Assembly (NCBI RefSeq): GCF_003336805.1
Contig: NZ_QFWJ01000003.1
Span: 186,001-250,000, forward strand
Direction of reading: 5' to 3'
DNA length: 64,000 nucleotides
Source of the DNA: Marinospirillum perlucidum
GTDB lineage: Bacteria > Pseudomonadota > Gammaproteobacteria > Pseudomonadales > Halomonadaceae
Part shown: positions 26,956 to 35,318 of the stretch, piece by piece
Position numbering within the stretch: the first letter of the stretch is position 1
Layout of the letters: each line of letters begins with the position of its first letter
Position numbers and translations under genes: made by a program
Notes under the pieces: generated by a model
What the model was told of the DNA's origin: nothing
Database searches by the model: none
Seen by the model: the letters and a program-made list of their open reading frames with translations, nothing else

Positions 26956-28311
26956 CTAAAGGCGAAGCAGATCAAAGTAAAAGGCCATGAGCATCAGGCT
27001 GCCCAAGAGCAAAATACCGAGCCTGGCAGCCTTTTCCTGAATATTTTCCGATACTGGCTTGCCGGTGATGGCTTCAATCGCATAGTAAAGCAAGTGTCCG
27101 CCATCAAGAATAGGGATGGGCAAGAGGTTGAGTACCCCCAGACTAATGCTGACATAGGCCAGGAAGGTAATAAAACTATCCCAGCCGGACTTGGCGGAAT
27201 CACTGGCTACCCGGGCGATGGTAATCGGACCGGACAGATTGGTCGGGCTGATCAGGCCAGCCAGCATCTTGCCAATGGAATGAACGGTCAGCCAGCTCAT
27301 TTCGGCTGTTTTCTCTGTGGCCTTCCAGATGGATTCCAGAGGGCCGAAACGCTGTTCCCTCAAGAGTTCGGCTGGCCACTCAGGCATTTGTACGCCCGCA
27401 CCGATAAAACCAACTTCACGGCCATCATCCAGTTGCCGAGTTGCCGGGGTCACCCGGGTGGTTAACTCCTGCCCCTGTCTTTGCACAGTCAGGGTTAGTT
27501 GAATGCCAGGGTTAGCTTGTAAGCGATCAACCAGGGATTGCCAGCTATCGATGGGTTCGCCATTGACGGCCAGAATTCGATCATCCGGTTTGAGTCCGGC
27601 CGCTTGTGCAGGACTGGCGTCCTGAATGCTGCCCAAAAGGGGTTCGATTTGCGGCCGCCAGGGCTGGATACCCAGACTTTGCAGGGGGTTGGGTTCATCC
27701 TGCCCAGCCAGAAAATTTGTGACCTGCACTTGCAGGTCACGAGTCACACTGGTGTCTTCACCGCGGACCTGCAGGCCGATCTGGGTGGTTTCGCCCATGT
27801 GGCTGAGAAAGCCCATGCCTACTTCCTGCCAGCTGGGAGTCTCCCGACGATCGACACTGATCACTTCATCACCGGCCTGAAGACCCGCTTCGGCAGCTGG
27901 AGACTGATCGGCTACCTGACCGACAATAGGAGCGGGAACACTGGTACCCAGGACAAACAAAAGCCAGTAGGCAGCGATGGCGAGAATAAAGTTGGCCAGA
28001 GGGCCGGCTGCCACGATCGCAAAACGCTGACCGACGGGTTTGCGGTTAAAGGCCTGGGGCAGCAGTTCTTCGGGAACCTCTGCTTCGCGTTCATCCAGCA
28101 TCTTGACGTAGCCACCCAAGGGCAGAAGTGCAAGCACATACTCGGTGCCCTGGCGGTCATACCAGCGAAACAGTGGCTTGCCAAAGCCGACAGAAAAGCG
28201 CAGCACCTTGACCCCGCAGCGGCGGGCGACCCAGAAGTGCCCGAACTCGTGAAAGGTGATGAGGACACCTAGGGTAATAATCAGTGCAAAAACGCTATGC
28301 AAAAAATCCAT
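26956..28311 (-). CDS. rseP: Site-2 protease RseP
   Basis: 451-residue inner-membrane zinc metalloprotease that makes the intramembrane cut in the anti-sigma factor RseA and also clears signal peptides. Zinc site: HEFGH at about residues 21-25 in the first membrane helix, with the third ligand in PIPILDGGHL near the C-terminus. Two PDZ domains lie between (AGLQAGDEVISVD and AGLKPDDRILAVNGEPI). GFGKPLFRW and LPLGGYVKMLDERE are the membrane-associated family blocks. Fifteen bases downstream of dxr. Confidence 0.96.
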   Translation of the reverse strand: MDFLHSVFALIITLGVLITFHEFGHFWVARRCGVKVLRFSVGFGKPLFRWYDRQGTEYVLALLPLGGYVKMLDEREAEVPEELLPQAFNRKPVGQRFAIVAAGPLANFILAIAAYWLLFVLGTSVPAPIVGQVADQSPAAEAGLQAGDEVISVDRRETPSWQEVGMGFLSHMGETTQIGLQVRGEDTSVTRDLQVQVTNFLAGQDEPNPLQSLGIQPWRPQIEPLLGSIQDASPAQAAGLKPDDRILAVNGEPIDSWQSLVDRLQANPGIQLTLTVQRQGQELTTRVTPATRQLDDGREVGFIGAGVQMPEWPAELLREQRFGPLESIWKATEKTAEMSWLTVHSIGKMLAGLISPTNLSGPITIARVASDSAKSGWDSFITFLAYVSISLGVLNLLPIPILDGGHLLYYAIEAITGKPVSENIQEKAARLGILLLGSLMLMAFYFDLLRL

Positions 28312-28326
28312 GGTCAGGCCCGGAAA

Positions 28327-29511
28327 TTAGTTGGTGATAAAGTCTTTCAAGGTCTGTTGAGCCAAGTCTCTGGCGCGACCATCTTCTGACAAGAGAATTT
28401 CCAGATCGTTTGCTGGACGAGGTTCACTGGCCTGAAGAACCCGGTCGATAACTTCCGGAATCTGGGTGAATCCCAGTTGGCCTTGCAAGAAACTGTCCAC
28501 AGCCACTTCATTGGCGGCATTCAGCTGGGCTGGATAGCAGCCGCCAGCTTTGAAGGCTTGGCGGGCCAAATCCAAACAGGGGAAGGCGTCATCATCAGCC
28601 GCTTCAAAGGTCAGCGCACCTGATGCAATCAAGTCCAGGGGGGCAACACCGGCATCAATACGTTCCGGCCAGGCCAGTGCATGCGCCAGGGGAGTACGCA
28701 TATCCGGGTTACCCATCTGGGCCAGTACCGAGCCGTCTTTATAACTGACCAGTGAGTGAATAATACTCTGGGGATGGACCACCACCTGGATGGCCTCCGG
28801 CTGAAGGGAAAAAAGCCAGCAGGCTTCGATCAGTTCCAGTCCCTTGTTCATCAGGGTGGCTGAATCCACCGAGATTTTTTGGCCCATGGACCAGTTGGGG
28901 TGAGCTACGGCCTGGGCAGGGGTTACCGTCTTGAGCTGCTCTTTTTTCCAGCCGCGGAAGGGGCCGCCGGATGCGGTTAGCAAGAGTTTTTCAATGCCCT
29001 GGTCGGCCAAGGGCTTGTCAGCAAATTGTTGGGGCAGGCATTGGAAAATAGCGTTGTGTTCGGAATCTACCGGCAGAAGAGTAGCCTGGTGTTCCTGCAC
29101 GGCATCCATAAACAGGGCACCGGACATTACCAGGGCTTCCTTGTTGGCCAACAGGATACGTTTGCCAGCCTTGACGGCAGCCAGGGTGGGCAGCAAGCCT
29201 GCAGCACCGACAATGGCAGCAACCACGACCTGGGTGTCGGTGTGTTGTGAAACCCAGACGAGCCCTTCTTCGCCTTCCGCAACTTGTGTGGTCAAACCCG
29301 AGGATTTAAGCCTCTGTTGAAAGCTAGCGGCGGCCTCCTTGGGAACAACAGCATATTCGGGCTGAAAGTGCTGGCAAATTTGCAGAAGTTCATCCAGACG
29401 CCGGTAACCGGAAACAGCAAAAAGGCGATAGAGGTCCGGGTTGCGGGCCAGCACATCCAGGGTGGATTCGCCAATGGAACCGGTTCCGCCCAGCAGGGTA
29501 ACAGCGATCAC
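28327..29511 (-). CDS. dxr: 1-deoxy-D-xylulose-5-phosphate reductoisomerase
   Basis: 394-residue NADPH enzyme converting DXP to methylerythritol phosphate, the committed step of isoprenoid synthesis; products feed UppS. Motifs: [15 protein letters not shown] (nucleotide binding), [25 protein letters not shown] with the metal-binding Asp-Ser-Glu, [11 protein letters not shown] (flexible loop), [23 protein letters not shown], and [10 protein letters not shown]. The start is GTG and overlaps the cdsA stop as GTGA. Confidence 0.97.
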   Translation of the reverse strand: MIAVTLLGGTGSIGESTLDVLARNPDLYRLFAVSGYRRLDELLQICQHFQPEYAVVPKEAAASFQQRLKSSGLTTQVAEGEEGLVWVSQHTDTQVVVAAIVGAAGLLPTLAAVKAGKRILLANKEALVMSGALFMDAVQEHQATLLPVDSEHNAIFQCLPQQFADKPLADQGIEKLLLTASGGPFRGWKKEQLKTVTPAQAVAHPNWSMGQKISVDSATLMNKGLELIEACWLFSLQPEAIQVVVHPQSIIHSLVSYKDGSVLAQMGNPDMRTPLAHALAWPERIDAGVAPLDLIASGALTFEAADDDAFPCLDLARQAFKAGGCYPAQLNAANEVAVDSFLQGQLGFTQIPEVIDRVLQASEPRPANDLEILLSEDGRARDLAQQTLKDFITN

Positions 29512-30314
29512 AGCAGGCTTCCTCCCCAGGAGAGCAGAAGCAGTGCAAAGAGAGGTGCCGCAGAAGTCAGGCTGTCAATACGATCCATAATTCCGCCGTG
29601 CCCTGGTAAAAGCTGGCTGGAATCCTTCATACCCGCTTCCCGTTTGACCAGGCTTTCGGTCAGATCACCCAGAACCGAAACAGCAGTAATAATCAGCGTG
29701 ATGGTTAGTAAAAGCAGCAGGTCGGTAACGGCCAGTTGCAGATACAGGCCGGTTACCAGGCTCAAGAGGGCTGTTCCCACTAATCCACCGGCAACCCCTT
29801 CCCAGGATTTACCAGGGCTTACTGCCGGAGCCAGCTTGTGCTTGCCCAGAGCGCGACCGGCAAAATAGGCAAAAATGTCAGCCACCCAGGCAATCAGCAA
29901 GAGATAGAGTAGCCAGAAGGTGCCTTCTTCACGTAGCAGTACCAGGCCCGCCCAGGCTGGCAAGAGAATAAACAGGCCCATAAAGGCGCGTCGGGAAGGA
30001 CAGCGCCACCAGCCCACTGTTTTCGGGTAGGAGATCACCAAAATCAAGGCGAGCACCCAGAAAATCGCTGACGCCCAGAGGGCTTGTGTCAGCAGATGGG
30101 GCTGGCCCCAGGCACTCCAGAGGGCCAGGGCAATGGCCAAAGGATAGAGGAGCTGGCCAAGCTGGGGCAGCTGTGACAGGCGTGCCCATTCCCAGGCGCC
30201 CAGACAGATGACAGCGCCGATAAAAATGGCAAAAGCCGTTCCTTCAAGAGCAAAAAGTCCGGCAAGGGCAGCAGGAACCAGAAAGAGGGCGGTTATTATT
30301 CTTTGTTTGAGCAT
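29508..30314 (-). CDS. cdsA: Phosphatidate cytidylyltransferase
   Basis: 268-residue inner-membrane enzyme making CDP-diacylglycerol from phosphatidic acid and CTP. About eight membrane helices; the signature is in the C-terminal half, with [17 protein letters not shown] followed by [37 protein letters not shown] carrying the conserved Asp residues that bind Mg. Four-base overlap with dxr and three bases from uppS, so tightly coupled within the operon. Confidence 0.95.
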   Translation of the reverse strand: MLKQRIITALFLVPAALAGLFALEGTAFAIFIGAVICLGAWEWARLSQLPQLGQLLYPLAIALALWSAWGQPHLLTQALWASAIFWVLALILVISYPKTVGWWRCPSRRAFMGLFILLPAWAGLVLLREEGTFWLLYLLLIAWVADIFAYFAGRALGKHKLAPAVSPGKSWEGVAGGLVGTALLSLVTGLYLQLAVTDLLLLLTITLIITAVSVLGDLTESLVKREAGMKDSSQLLPGHGGIMDRIDSLTSAAPLFALLLLSWGGSLL

Positions 30315-30317
30315 GGC

Positions 30318-31070
30318 TCAGGCGTCTCCTGAAGTCTCGGTGCGGCCACCAAAACGTCTTTGACGGCGCGAGTAATCGACCAGCGTGGCATAAAAGGCAT
30401 CCTGACGAAAATCCGGCCAGTGTTCTTCGGCAAAAACCAGTTCGGCATAAGCCAGCTGCCAGAGCAAAAAGTTACTCAGGCGCTGTTCGCCACTGGTGCG
30501 GATGCAAAGATCGGGATCAGGGAAGTCACTCAAAGCCAGCGCTTGAGAGAGATCTTCTTCAGTTAGCTTGGCCGGATCTTTTTTGCCTTCGACTGCGGCA
30601 GAGGCCAATTGCCTGGTAGCCTGCAGCAGATCCCAGCGTCCACCGTAATTGGCAGCAATGATCAACGTCATGCGTTGATTGTCTGCAGTGGCGGCTTCGG
30701 CCTTGGCCATGAGTTCTTGCAAATCGTCACTGAACGCCGAGCGGTCGCCTACGATCCGTAGCCGCACTTGATACTTGTTCAGGCGTTTGGTTTCGCGCTT
30801 CAAGACCCATTTGAAGAGTTCCATCAGGTGACTGACTTCTTCCGGCGGGCGTTTCCAGTTCTCACTGGAAAAAGCAAACAGCGTCAGGGCTTGAATGCCC
30901 TGACGCAAGGCCACTTCAATGACTGCACGAACTGAGTCAACGCCTGCTTTGTGCCCGGCTACACCCGGTAGCTTTTTTGCTTTGGCCCAGCGGTTGTTGC
31001 CATCCATGATGATGGCCACATGCCGGGGCAGCTTGTCCAGTTGTGGATGGGCTTCAGCAGCATTTTTCAT
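30318..31070 (-). CDS. uppS: Undecaprenyl diphosphate synthase
   Basis: 250-residue cis-prenyltransferase that extends farnesyl diphosphate to the C55 carrier used for peptidoglycan and O-antigen. Motifs: HVAIIMDGNNRWAK (catalytic Asp), GHKAGVDSVR, LTLFAFSSENWKRP, and the C-terminal DLCIRTSGEQRLSNFLLWQLAYAEL with the RxSGE-type substrate site. The ATG overlaps the frr stop (TGATG). Confidence 0.97.
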   Translation of the reverse strand: MKNAAEAHPQLDKLPRHVAIIMDGNNRWAKAKKLPGVAGHKAGVDSVRAVIEVALRQGIQALTLFAFSSENWKRPPEEVSHLMELFKWVLKRETKRLNKYQVRLRIVGDRSAFSDDLQELMAKAEAATADNQRMTLIIAANYGGRWDLLQATRQLASAAVEGKKDPAKLTEEDLSQALALSDFPDPDLCIRTSGEQRLSNFLLWQLAYAELVFAEEHWPDFRQDAFYATLVDYSRRQRRFGGRTETSGDA

Positions 31071-31627
31071 CAGATTTGCATCAGGTCTTCTTCCTTGGAG
31101 CCCAGCAGCTTATCGATCTCAGCAGTATGCTTGTCGGTCAGCTTCTGGATTTCATCCTGAGCGCGGCGCTCATCATCTTCCGTGATTTCCTTGTCTTTCA
31201 GCAGAGCTTTCAGGTGATTGTTGGCATCGCGACGAATATTGCGAATGGCAACGCGTGCATTTTCAGCCTCGCCGCGTGCCTGCTTGATGTAACCCTTACG
31301 GGTTTCTTCGGTCAGCGCAGGCATGGGTACGCGGATGTTGGAACCGGCTGTGCTGGGGTTGAGGCCCAGATCCGATTTCATGATCGCCTTCTCTACGACA
31401 GGGACCATGGTTTTTTCCCAGGGTACGACGACCAGGGTACGGTTGTCTTCGACGTTGACATTGGCCACCTGGCCGATGGGGACGTCACTGCCATAGTACT
31501 CAACCTTGATGGCATCCAGGATGCTGGGATGGGCACGACCGGTGCGAATTTTATTGAAGGCGCCATGCAGGGACTCGATGCTCTTGTCCATGCGCTCTTG
31601 TGCATCTTTCTTGATTTCGTTAATCAC
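31070..31627 (-). CDS. frr: Ribosome recycling factor
   Basis: 185-residue tRNA-shaped factor that with EF-G splits terminated ribosomes. The three-helix bundle is clear: [37 protein letters not shown] at the N-terminus, the beta domain [28 protein letters not shown], and the C-terminal helix [19 protein letters not shown]. Length is that of E. coli RRF (185). Forty-three bases downstream of pyrH. Confidence 0.97.
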   Translation of the reverse strand: MINEIKKDAQERMDKSIESLHGAFNKIRTGRAHPSILDAIKVEYYGSDVPIGQVANVNVEDNRTLVVVPWEKTMVPVVEKAIMKSDLGLNPSTAGSNIRVPMPALTEETRKGYIKQARGEAENARVAIRNIRRDANNHLKALLKDKEITEDDERRAQDEIQKLTDKHTAEIDKLLGSKEEDLMQI

Positions 31628-31670
31628 GGTATTTGCCTCTTGATTTACAGACGGAGGAAAACTCTGATGG

Positions 31671-32411
31671 TTATTCGTTTTTGCCCTGGTCGATCAGGGT
31701 TCCTTCCTGGCCGCCAACGACCAGATTCAGCAGGGCACCGGGTTTATTCATGTTGAAGACGCGAACAGGCATGCACTGGTCACGAACCAGACAGATGGCC
31801 GTCAGATCCATGACTTCCAGTTTTTGCTCCAGGGCAGCATCATAGGTCAGGTGTTCGTACTTGACCGCTTCTGGATGCTTGACCGGGTCCATGTCATAAA
31901 CGCCATCCACCTTGGTAGCTTTGACAATAACATCTGCGTCCACTTCTATGCCACGCAGGCAAGCTGCAGAATCGGTGGTAAAGAAAGGATTACCGGTACC
32001 GGCCGAGAAGATGACGACATCGCCGGAAGTCAGGTAACGTATGGCGGAGCGCCGGTCATAGTGCTCTACCACGCCACTCATGGGAATGGCAGACATGACA
32101 CGGGTGCGGATGTTGCTGCGTTCCAGGGCATCGCGCATGGCCAGACCGTTCATGACGGTGGCCAGCATACCCATATGATCACCGGTTACTCTTTCCATGC
32201 CAGCGGCATTCAGGGCAGCACCACGGAAGAGATTACCACCACCAATGACCAGACCAACCTGTACCCCGATACCGACCAGTTGACCGATTTCCAGGGCCAT
32301 GCGATCCAGAACCTTGGGATCAATGCCAAAATCCTGTTCGCCCATCAGGGCTTCGCCACTGAGTTTCAGAAGGATACGTTTGTATTTGGCGTTGCGTTCA
32401 TTGGTGCCCAT
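31671..32411 (-). CDS. pyrH: Uridylate kinase
   Basis: 246-residue hexameric UMP kinase of the amino-acid-kinase fold. Motifs: [64 protein letters not shown] and [14 protein letters not shown]. It makes UDP for RNA and, via UTP, sugar nucleotides for the envelope; it is allosterically controlled by GTP and UTP in relatives. It begins a new transcription unit after the tsf terminator. Confidence 0.97.
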   Translation of the reverse strand: MGTNERNAKYKRILLKLSGEALMGEQDFGIDPKVLDRMALEIGQLVGIGVQVGLVIGGGNLFRGAALNAAGMERVTGDHMGMLATVMNGLAMRDALERSNIRTRVMSAIPMSGVVEHYDRRSAIRYLTSGDVVIFSAGTGNPFFTTDSAACLRGIEVDADVIVKATKVDGVYDMDPVKHPEAVKYEHLTYDAALEQKLEVMDLTAICLVRDQCMPVRVFNMNKPGALLNLVVGGQEGTLIDQGKNE

Positions 32412-32456
32412 AACCGGTCTCCGTAGCAGGGTGATTTTTCAGGTGTTCATTTGCAC

Positions 32457-32488
32457 AAAAACGTGCTGGGTTAACCCAGCACGTTTTT
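32457..32488 (-). terminator. Terminator of the rpsB-tsf operon
   Basis: Perfect 32-base palindrome: AAAAACGTGCTGGGTT followed by its reverse complement, giving a 14-bp stem with a small loop and T5 flanks in both directions. It lies 44 bases past the tsf stop and 46 bases before the pyrH start, separating the two units. Confidence 0.9.
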
Positions 32489-32531
32489 ATAAAAGCCACG
32501 CCAGCAACTGCTGGGTGGTTGGCAACCAGGA

Positions 32532-33404
32532 TTACTTGCTGCCAGCAACCTGTGCTGCAACTTCTGCAGCAAAGTCTTCTTCTTTCTTCTCGATGCCTTC
32601 ACCAACTTCAAAACGCTGGAAGCTCAGAACTTCAGCACCGCCTTCTTTGGCGTACTGGCCAACGCTCTGGTCAGGGTTCTTGATGAAAGCCTGCTCGGTC
32701 AGGCTGTTTTCAGCCAAGAACTTCTTCAGGCGGCCACCAACCATTTTTTCAGCGATTTCGGCAGGCTTGCCAGCCATGTCAGGCTGCGCCAGGATGATGT
32801 CTTTTTCCTTGTCCAGGTCTTCCTGAGGCATGTCGTCTGGACGGCAAACCTTGGGGTTAACCGCTGCTACGTGCATGGCGACATCTTTAGCGATTTCTTC
32901 GTTGCCACCCTTGAGGACGCTCAGTACACCGATACGGCCGCCATGGACATAGTGACCAACCAGGCCGCCATCAGCAGCTTCAACCAGCGCAGCACGGCGT
33001 ACAGTGATGTTTTCGCCGATTTTCTGAACCAGCGCTTCGCGGTCAGATTCCAGGCCGCCTTCAGTCAGCTTGGCGACGTCAGTTTCGCGGGTTTCCAGCA
33101 GCTTGTCGGCTACCTTGTTGACGAAGCCCAGGAAGTTGTCGTCACGTGCAACGAAGTCGGTTTCGGAGTTGACTTCAATCATCACGCCGTAGCTGCCGTT
33201 TTCAGCAACGCGAGTAGCGATAGCGCCTTCAGCGGCAACACGGCCCGCTTTTTTGGCTGCTTTCAGACCGGAAGATTTACGCAGATTCTCGATCGCCTGC
33301 TCGATATCACCGTCAGCTTCCTGAAGTGCTTTTTTACACTCCATCATGGCCAGACCGGTACGTTCACGCAATTCTTTAACCTGGGAGGCAGTAATTGTTG
33401 CCAT
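32532..33404 (-). CDS. tsf: Elongation factor Ts
   Basis: 290-residue guanine-nucleotide exchange factor for EF-Tu. N-terminal UBA-like domain: [34 protein letters not shown]; the core carries the signature [17 protein letters not shown], with the TDFVA motif that inserts into EF-Tu. Cotranscribed with rpsB; a 73-base spacer between them holds a perfect 12-bp hairpin. Confidence 0.97.
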   Translation of the reverse strand: MATITASQVKELRERTGLAMMECKKALQEADGDIEQAIENLRKSSGLKAAKKAGRVAAEGAIATRVAENGSYGVMIEVNSETDFVARDDNFLGFVNKVADKLLETRETDVAKLTEGGLESDREALVQKIGENITVRRAALVEAADGGLVGHYVHGGRIGVLSVLKGGNEEIAKDVAMHVAAVNPKVCRPDDMPQEDLDKEKDIILAQPDMAGKPAEIAEKMVGGRLKKFLAENSLTEQAFIKNPDQSVGQYAKEGGAEVLSFQRFEVGEGIEKKEEDFAAEVAAQVAGSK

Positions 33405-33439
33405 AACTTGTTAAACCCCTTGGAAACTTGTAAACAGAA

Positions 33440-33466
33440 CCGGCTGCAAGAGGTTCTTGCAGCCGG
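33440..33466 (-). other. Intercistronic hairpin between rpsB and tsf
   Basis: Perfect inverted repeat CCGGCTGCAAGA / TCTTGCAGCCGG with a three-base loop in the spacer between rpsB and tsf. No T run follows on the minus strand (TTCTGTTT), so it is more likely an RNA processing or mRNA-stability element, or a partial attenuator, than a full terminator. Confidence 0.6.
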
Positions 33467-33477
33467 CATGAAAAGGC

Positions 33478-34209
33478 TTATTCAGCAGCTGGTTCTTCAG
33501 CAACTTCAACCAGTTCGTCAGAAGCAGCGCCTTCTTTGGCTTTGCCACAGGCTGCAGCAATAGCGCCAACGTAGAGTTTGACGGCACGGATGGCATCATC
33601 GTTGCCGGGGATAACATAGTCCACGCCATCGGGATCAGAGTTGGTATCGACAACACCGATTACGGGGATACCCAGCTTGTTGGCTTCATTGATAGCCAGA
33701 CGCTCGTGGTCAACGTCAACCACGAAAAGAGCATCAGGCAGACCGCCCATGTTTTTGATGCCGCCGATGGAGCGTTCCAGTTTTTCCATCTCGCGCTGGT
33801 TCATCAGCACTTCTTTCTTGGTCAGCTTGTCAAAAGTGCCGTCCTGCTGCTGGGCTTCCAGGTCACGCAGGCGACGGATGGACTGACGAATGGTTTTGTA
33901 GTTGGTCAACATGCCGCCCAGCCAGCGGTGGTTGACGTAAGGCATACCAACCTTGTCAGCTTCTTCGCGAACTGTTTTGGCCGCTGCACGCTTGGTGCCA
34001 ACAAACAGAATCTTGTTTTTGCTGCCAGCCAGCTTTTCGACAAAGCTAATGGCTTCGTTCAGGGCAGGAACGGTTTTTTCCAGGTTGATGATGTGAATCT
34101 TGTTGCGAGCACCAAAGATGTATTTGCCCATCTTGGGGTTCCAGTAACGAGTCTGGTGACCAAAGTGAGCGCCGGCTTGCAACAAATCACGCATGGATAC
34201 TTGTGCCAT
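33478..34209 (-). CDS. rpsB: 30S ribosomal protein S2
   Basis: 243-residue ribosomal protein. Motifs: [22 protein letters not shown] at the N-terminus, [63 protein letters not shown] and [26 protein letters not shown]. Preceded by a long structured leader, as in relatives where S2 represses its own mRNA. Confidence 0.98.
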   Translation of the reverse strand: MAQVSMRDLLQAGAHFGHQTRYWNPKMGKYIFGARNKIHIINLEKTVPALNEAISFVEKLAGSKNKILFVGTKRAAAKTVREEADKVGMPYVNHRWLGGMLTNYKTIRQSIRRLRDLEAQQQDGTFDKLTKKEVLMNQREMEKLERSIGGIKNMGGLPDALFVVDVDHERLAINEANKLGIPVIGVVDTNSDPDGVDYVIPGNDDAIRAVKLYVGAIAAACGKAKEGAASDELVEVAEEPAAE

Positions 34210-34476
34210 GAAAATCTACTCCGAAAGTTACGGGTTAAGCCTCCATATACCCCAGACATCAACTCGGCTGACTTGCAGTTTGCAGCCTGAGCACCCAGAT
34301 GACTGTGCCGGTATATGTGTGACGTTATTAAGCCCTATTAAAGGGCAGGTTTTTGCTCAAATCAGCTTCCCCTAGGGAGCGGTTAGCAGGGTGTTTGCCT
34401 TCGGCTAACCCTTGCCGTATCCTTCGGGGGTTAATTTGAGCGCGCACTTTATAGCATAGTCCCGCGTGAACATAAA
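34210..34476 (-). promoter_or_regulatory. rpsB promoter and about 230-base structured leader
   Basis: On the minus strand a -10 box TATAAA (34448-34453) is followed by a G/C-rich discriminator GTGCGCGC, the mark of stringently controlled ribosomal promoters; a weak -35 TTTATG lies at 34471-34476 with a 17-base spacer. The leader from about 34440 to 34210 is rich in hairpins (for example GGTTAGC / GCTAACC at 34381-34411, and GCCCTTTAATAGGGC near 34335-34349) and ends with TTTCGGAGTAGATTTTC before the ATG. Such leaders bind S2 in E. coli and relatives. It also fills the 309-base gap between rpsB and map. Confidence 0.6.
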
Positions 34477-34518
34477 GCCTGCATTTTAATGTGGGCCCTA
34501 TTCATGAAGAGTTTTGCG

Positions 34519-35298
34519 ATGATGGTCACCATTAAAACCCCTGAAGAAATTGAAAAAATGCGTGTTGCCGGCCGCCTGGCCGCAGAAGTCCTGGAAATGC
34601 TGGAAGAGCATGTCAGGCCAGGAGTCACCACTGGTGAGCTGGATCGCATCAGTCACGAATACATTACCCAGCAGCAGGGCGCTATTCCGGCACCGCTGAA
34701 TTACCATGGCTTTCCCAAGTCTATTTGTACCTCGATCAACCATGTGATCTGTCATGGTATCCCCGATGATAATAAGAAGCTGAAAAAAGGTGATATCGTC
34801 AACATTGATATTACTGTCATCAAGGATGGCTACCATGGTGATACCAGCAAGATGTTCTACGTGGGCGAGCCCACCATCATGGCCCGGCGACTGACAGAAT
34901 TTACCCAGCAGGCGCTTTATGCAGCCATCCGCTGTGTGCGTCCCGGAGCCCGGCTTTCAGAGATCGGTAAAATCATCCAGAAAATGGCCGACCAGGAACG
35001 CTTTTCGGTGGTGCAGGAATACTGCGGCCACGGTATTGGCAAGGTTTTCCATGAAGACCCCCAGGTGCTGCATTATGATGGCTACACCTCCCAGAGTGAT
35101 CTTGAACTCAAGCCGGGCATGTGTTTTACCATCGAGCCGATGATTAATTCAGGCAAGCGCTATTGCAAACTGATGAAGGATGGTTGGACGGTCGTCACCA
35201 AGGACCATTCCCTCTCGGCACAGTGGGAACACACGCTTCTGGTCACGGAAAGTGGAGTGGAAATTCTGACGCTGCGCAAAGACGAAGACTTTTCTTAA
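34519..35298 (+). CDS. map: Methionine aminopeptidase, type I
   Basis: 259-residue two-metal enzyme that removes the initiator Met from nascent proteins. Metal ligands: Asp in NIDITVIKDGYHGDTS (two Asp), His in EYCGHGIGKVFHE, Glu in FTIEPMI and Glu in QWEHTLLV; the substrate His is in NYHGFPKSICTSINHVICHG. The start at 34519 (MMVTIKTPEEIEKMR) follows GAAGAG by seven bases; in-frame starts at 34504 and 34489 are possible but extend beyond the family N-terminus. Divergent from rpsB, an arrangement conserved in the class, and 20 bases upstream of glnD. Confidence 0.96.
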   Translation: MMVTIKTPEEIEKMRVAGRLAAEVLEMLEEHVRPGVTTGELDRISHEYITQQQGAIPAPLNYHGFPKSICTSINHVICHGIPDDNKKLKKGDIVNIDITVIKDGYHGDTSKMFYVGEPTIMARRLTEFTQQALYAAIRCVRPGARLSEIGKIIQKMADQERFSVVQEYCGHGIGKVFHEDPQVLHYDGYTSQSDLELKPGMCFTIEPMINSGKRYCKLMKDGWTVVTKDHSLSAQWEHTLLVTESGVEILTLRKDEDFS

Positions 35299-35318
35299 GG
35301 CAAACAGGAGGCAGGGCA

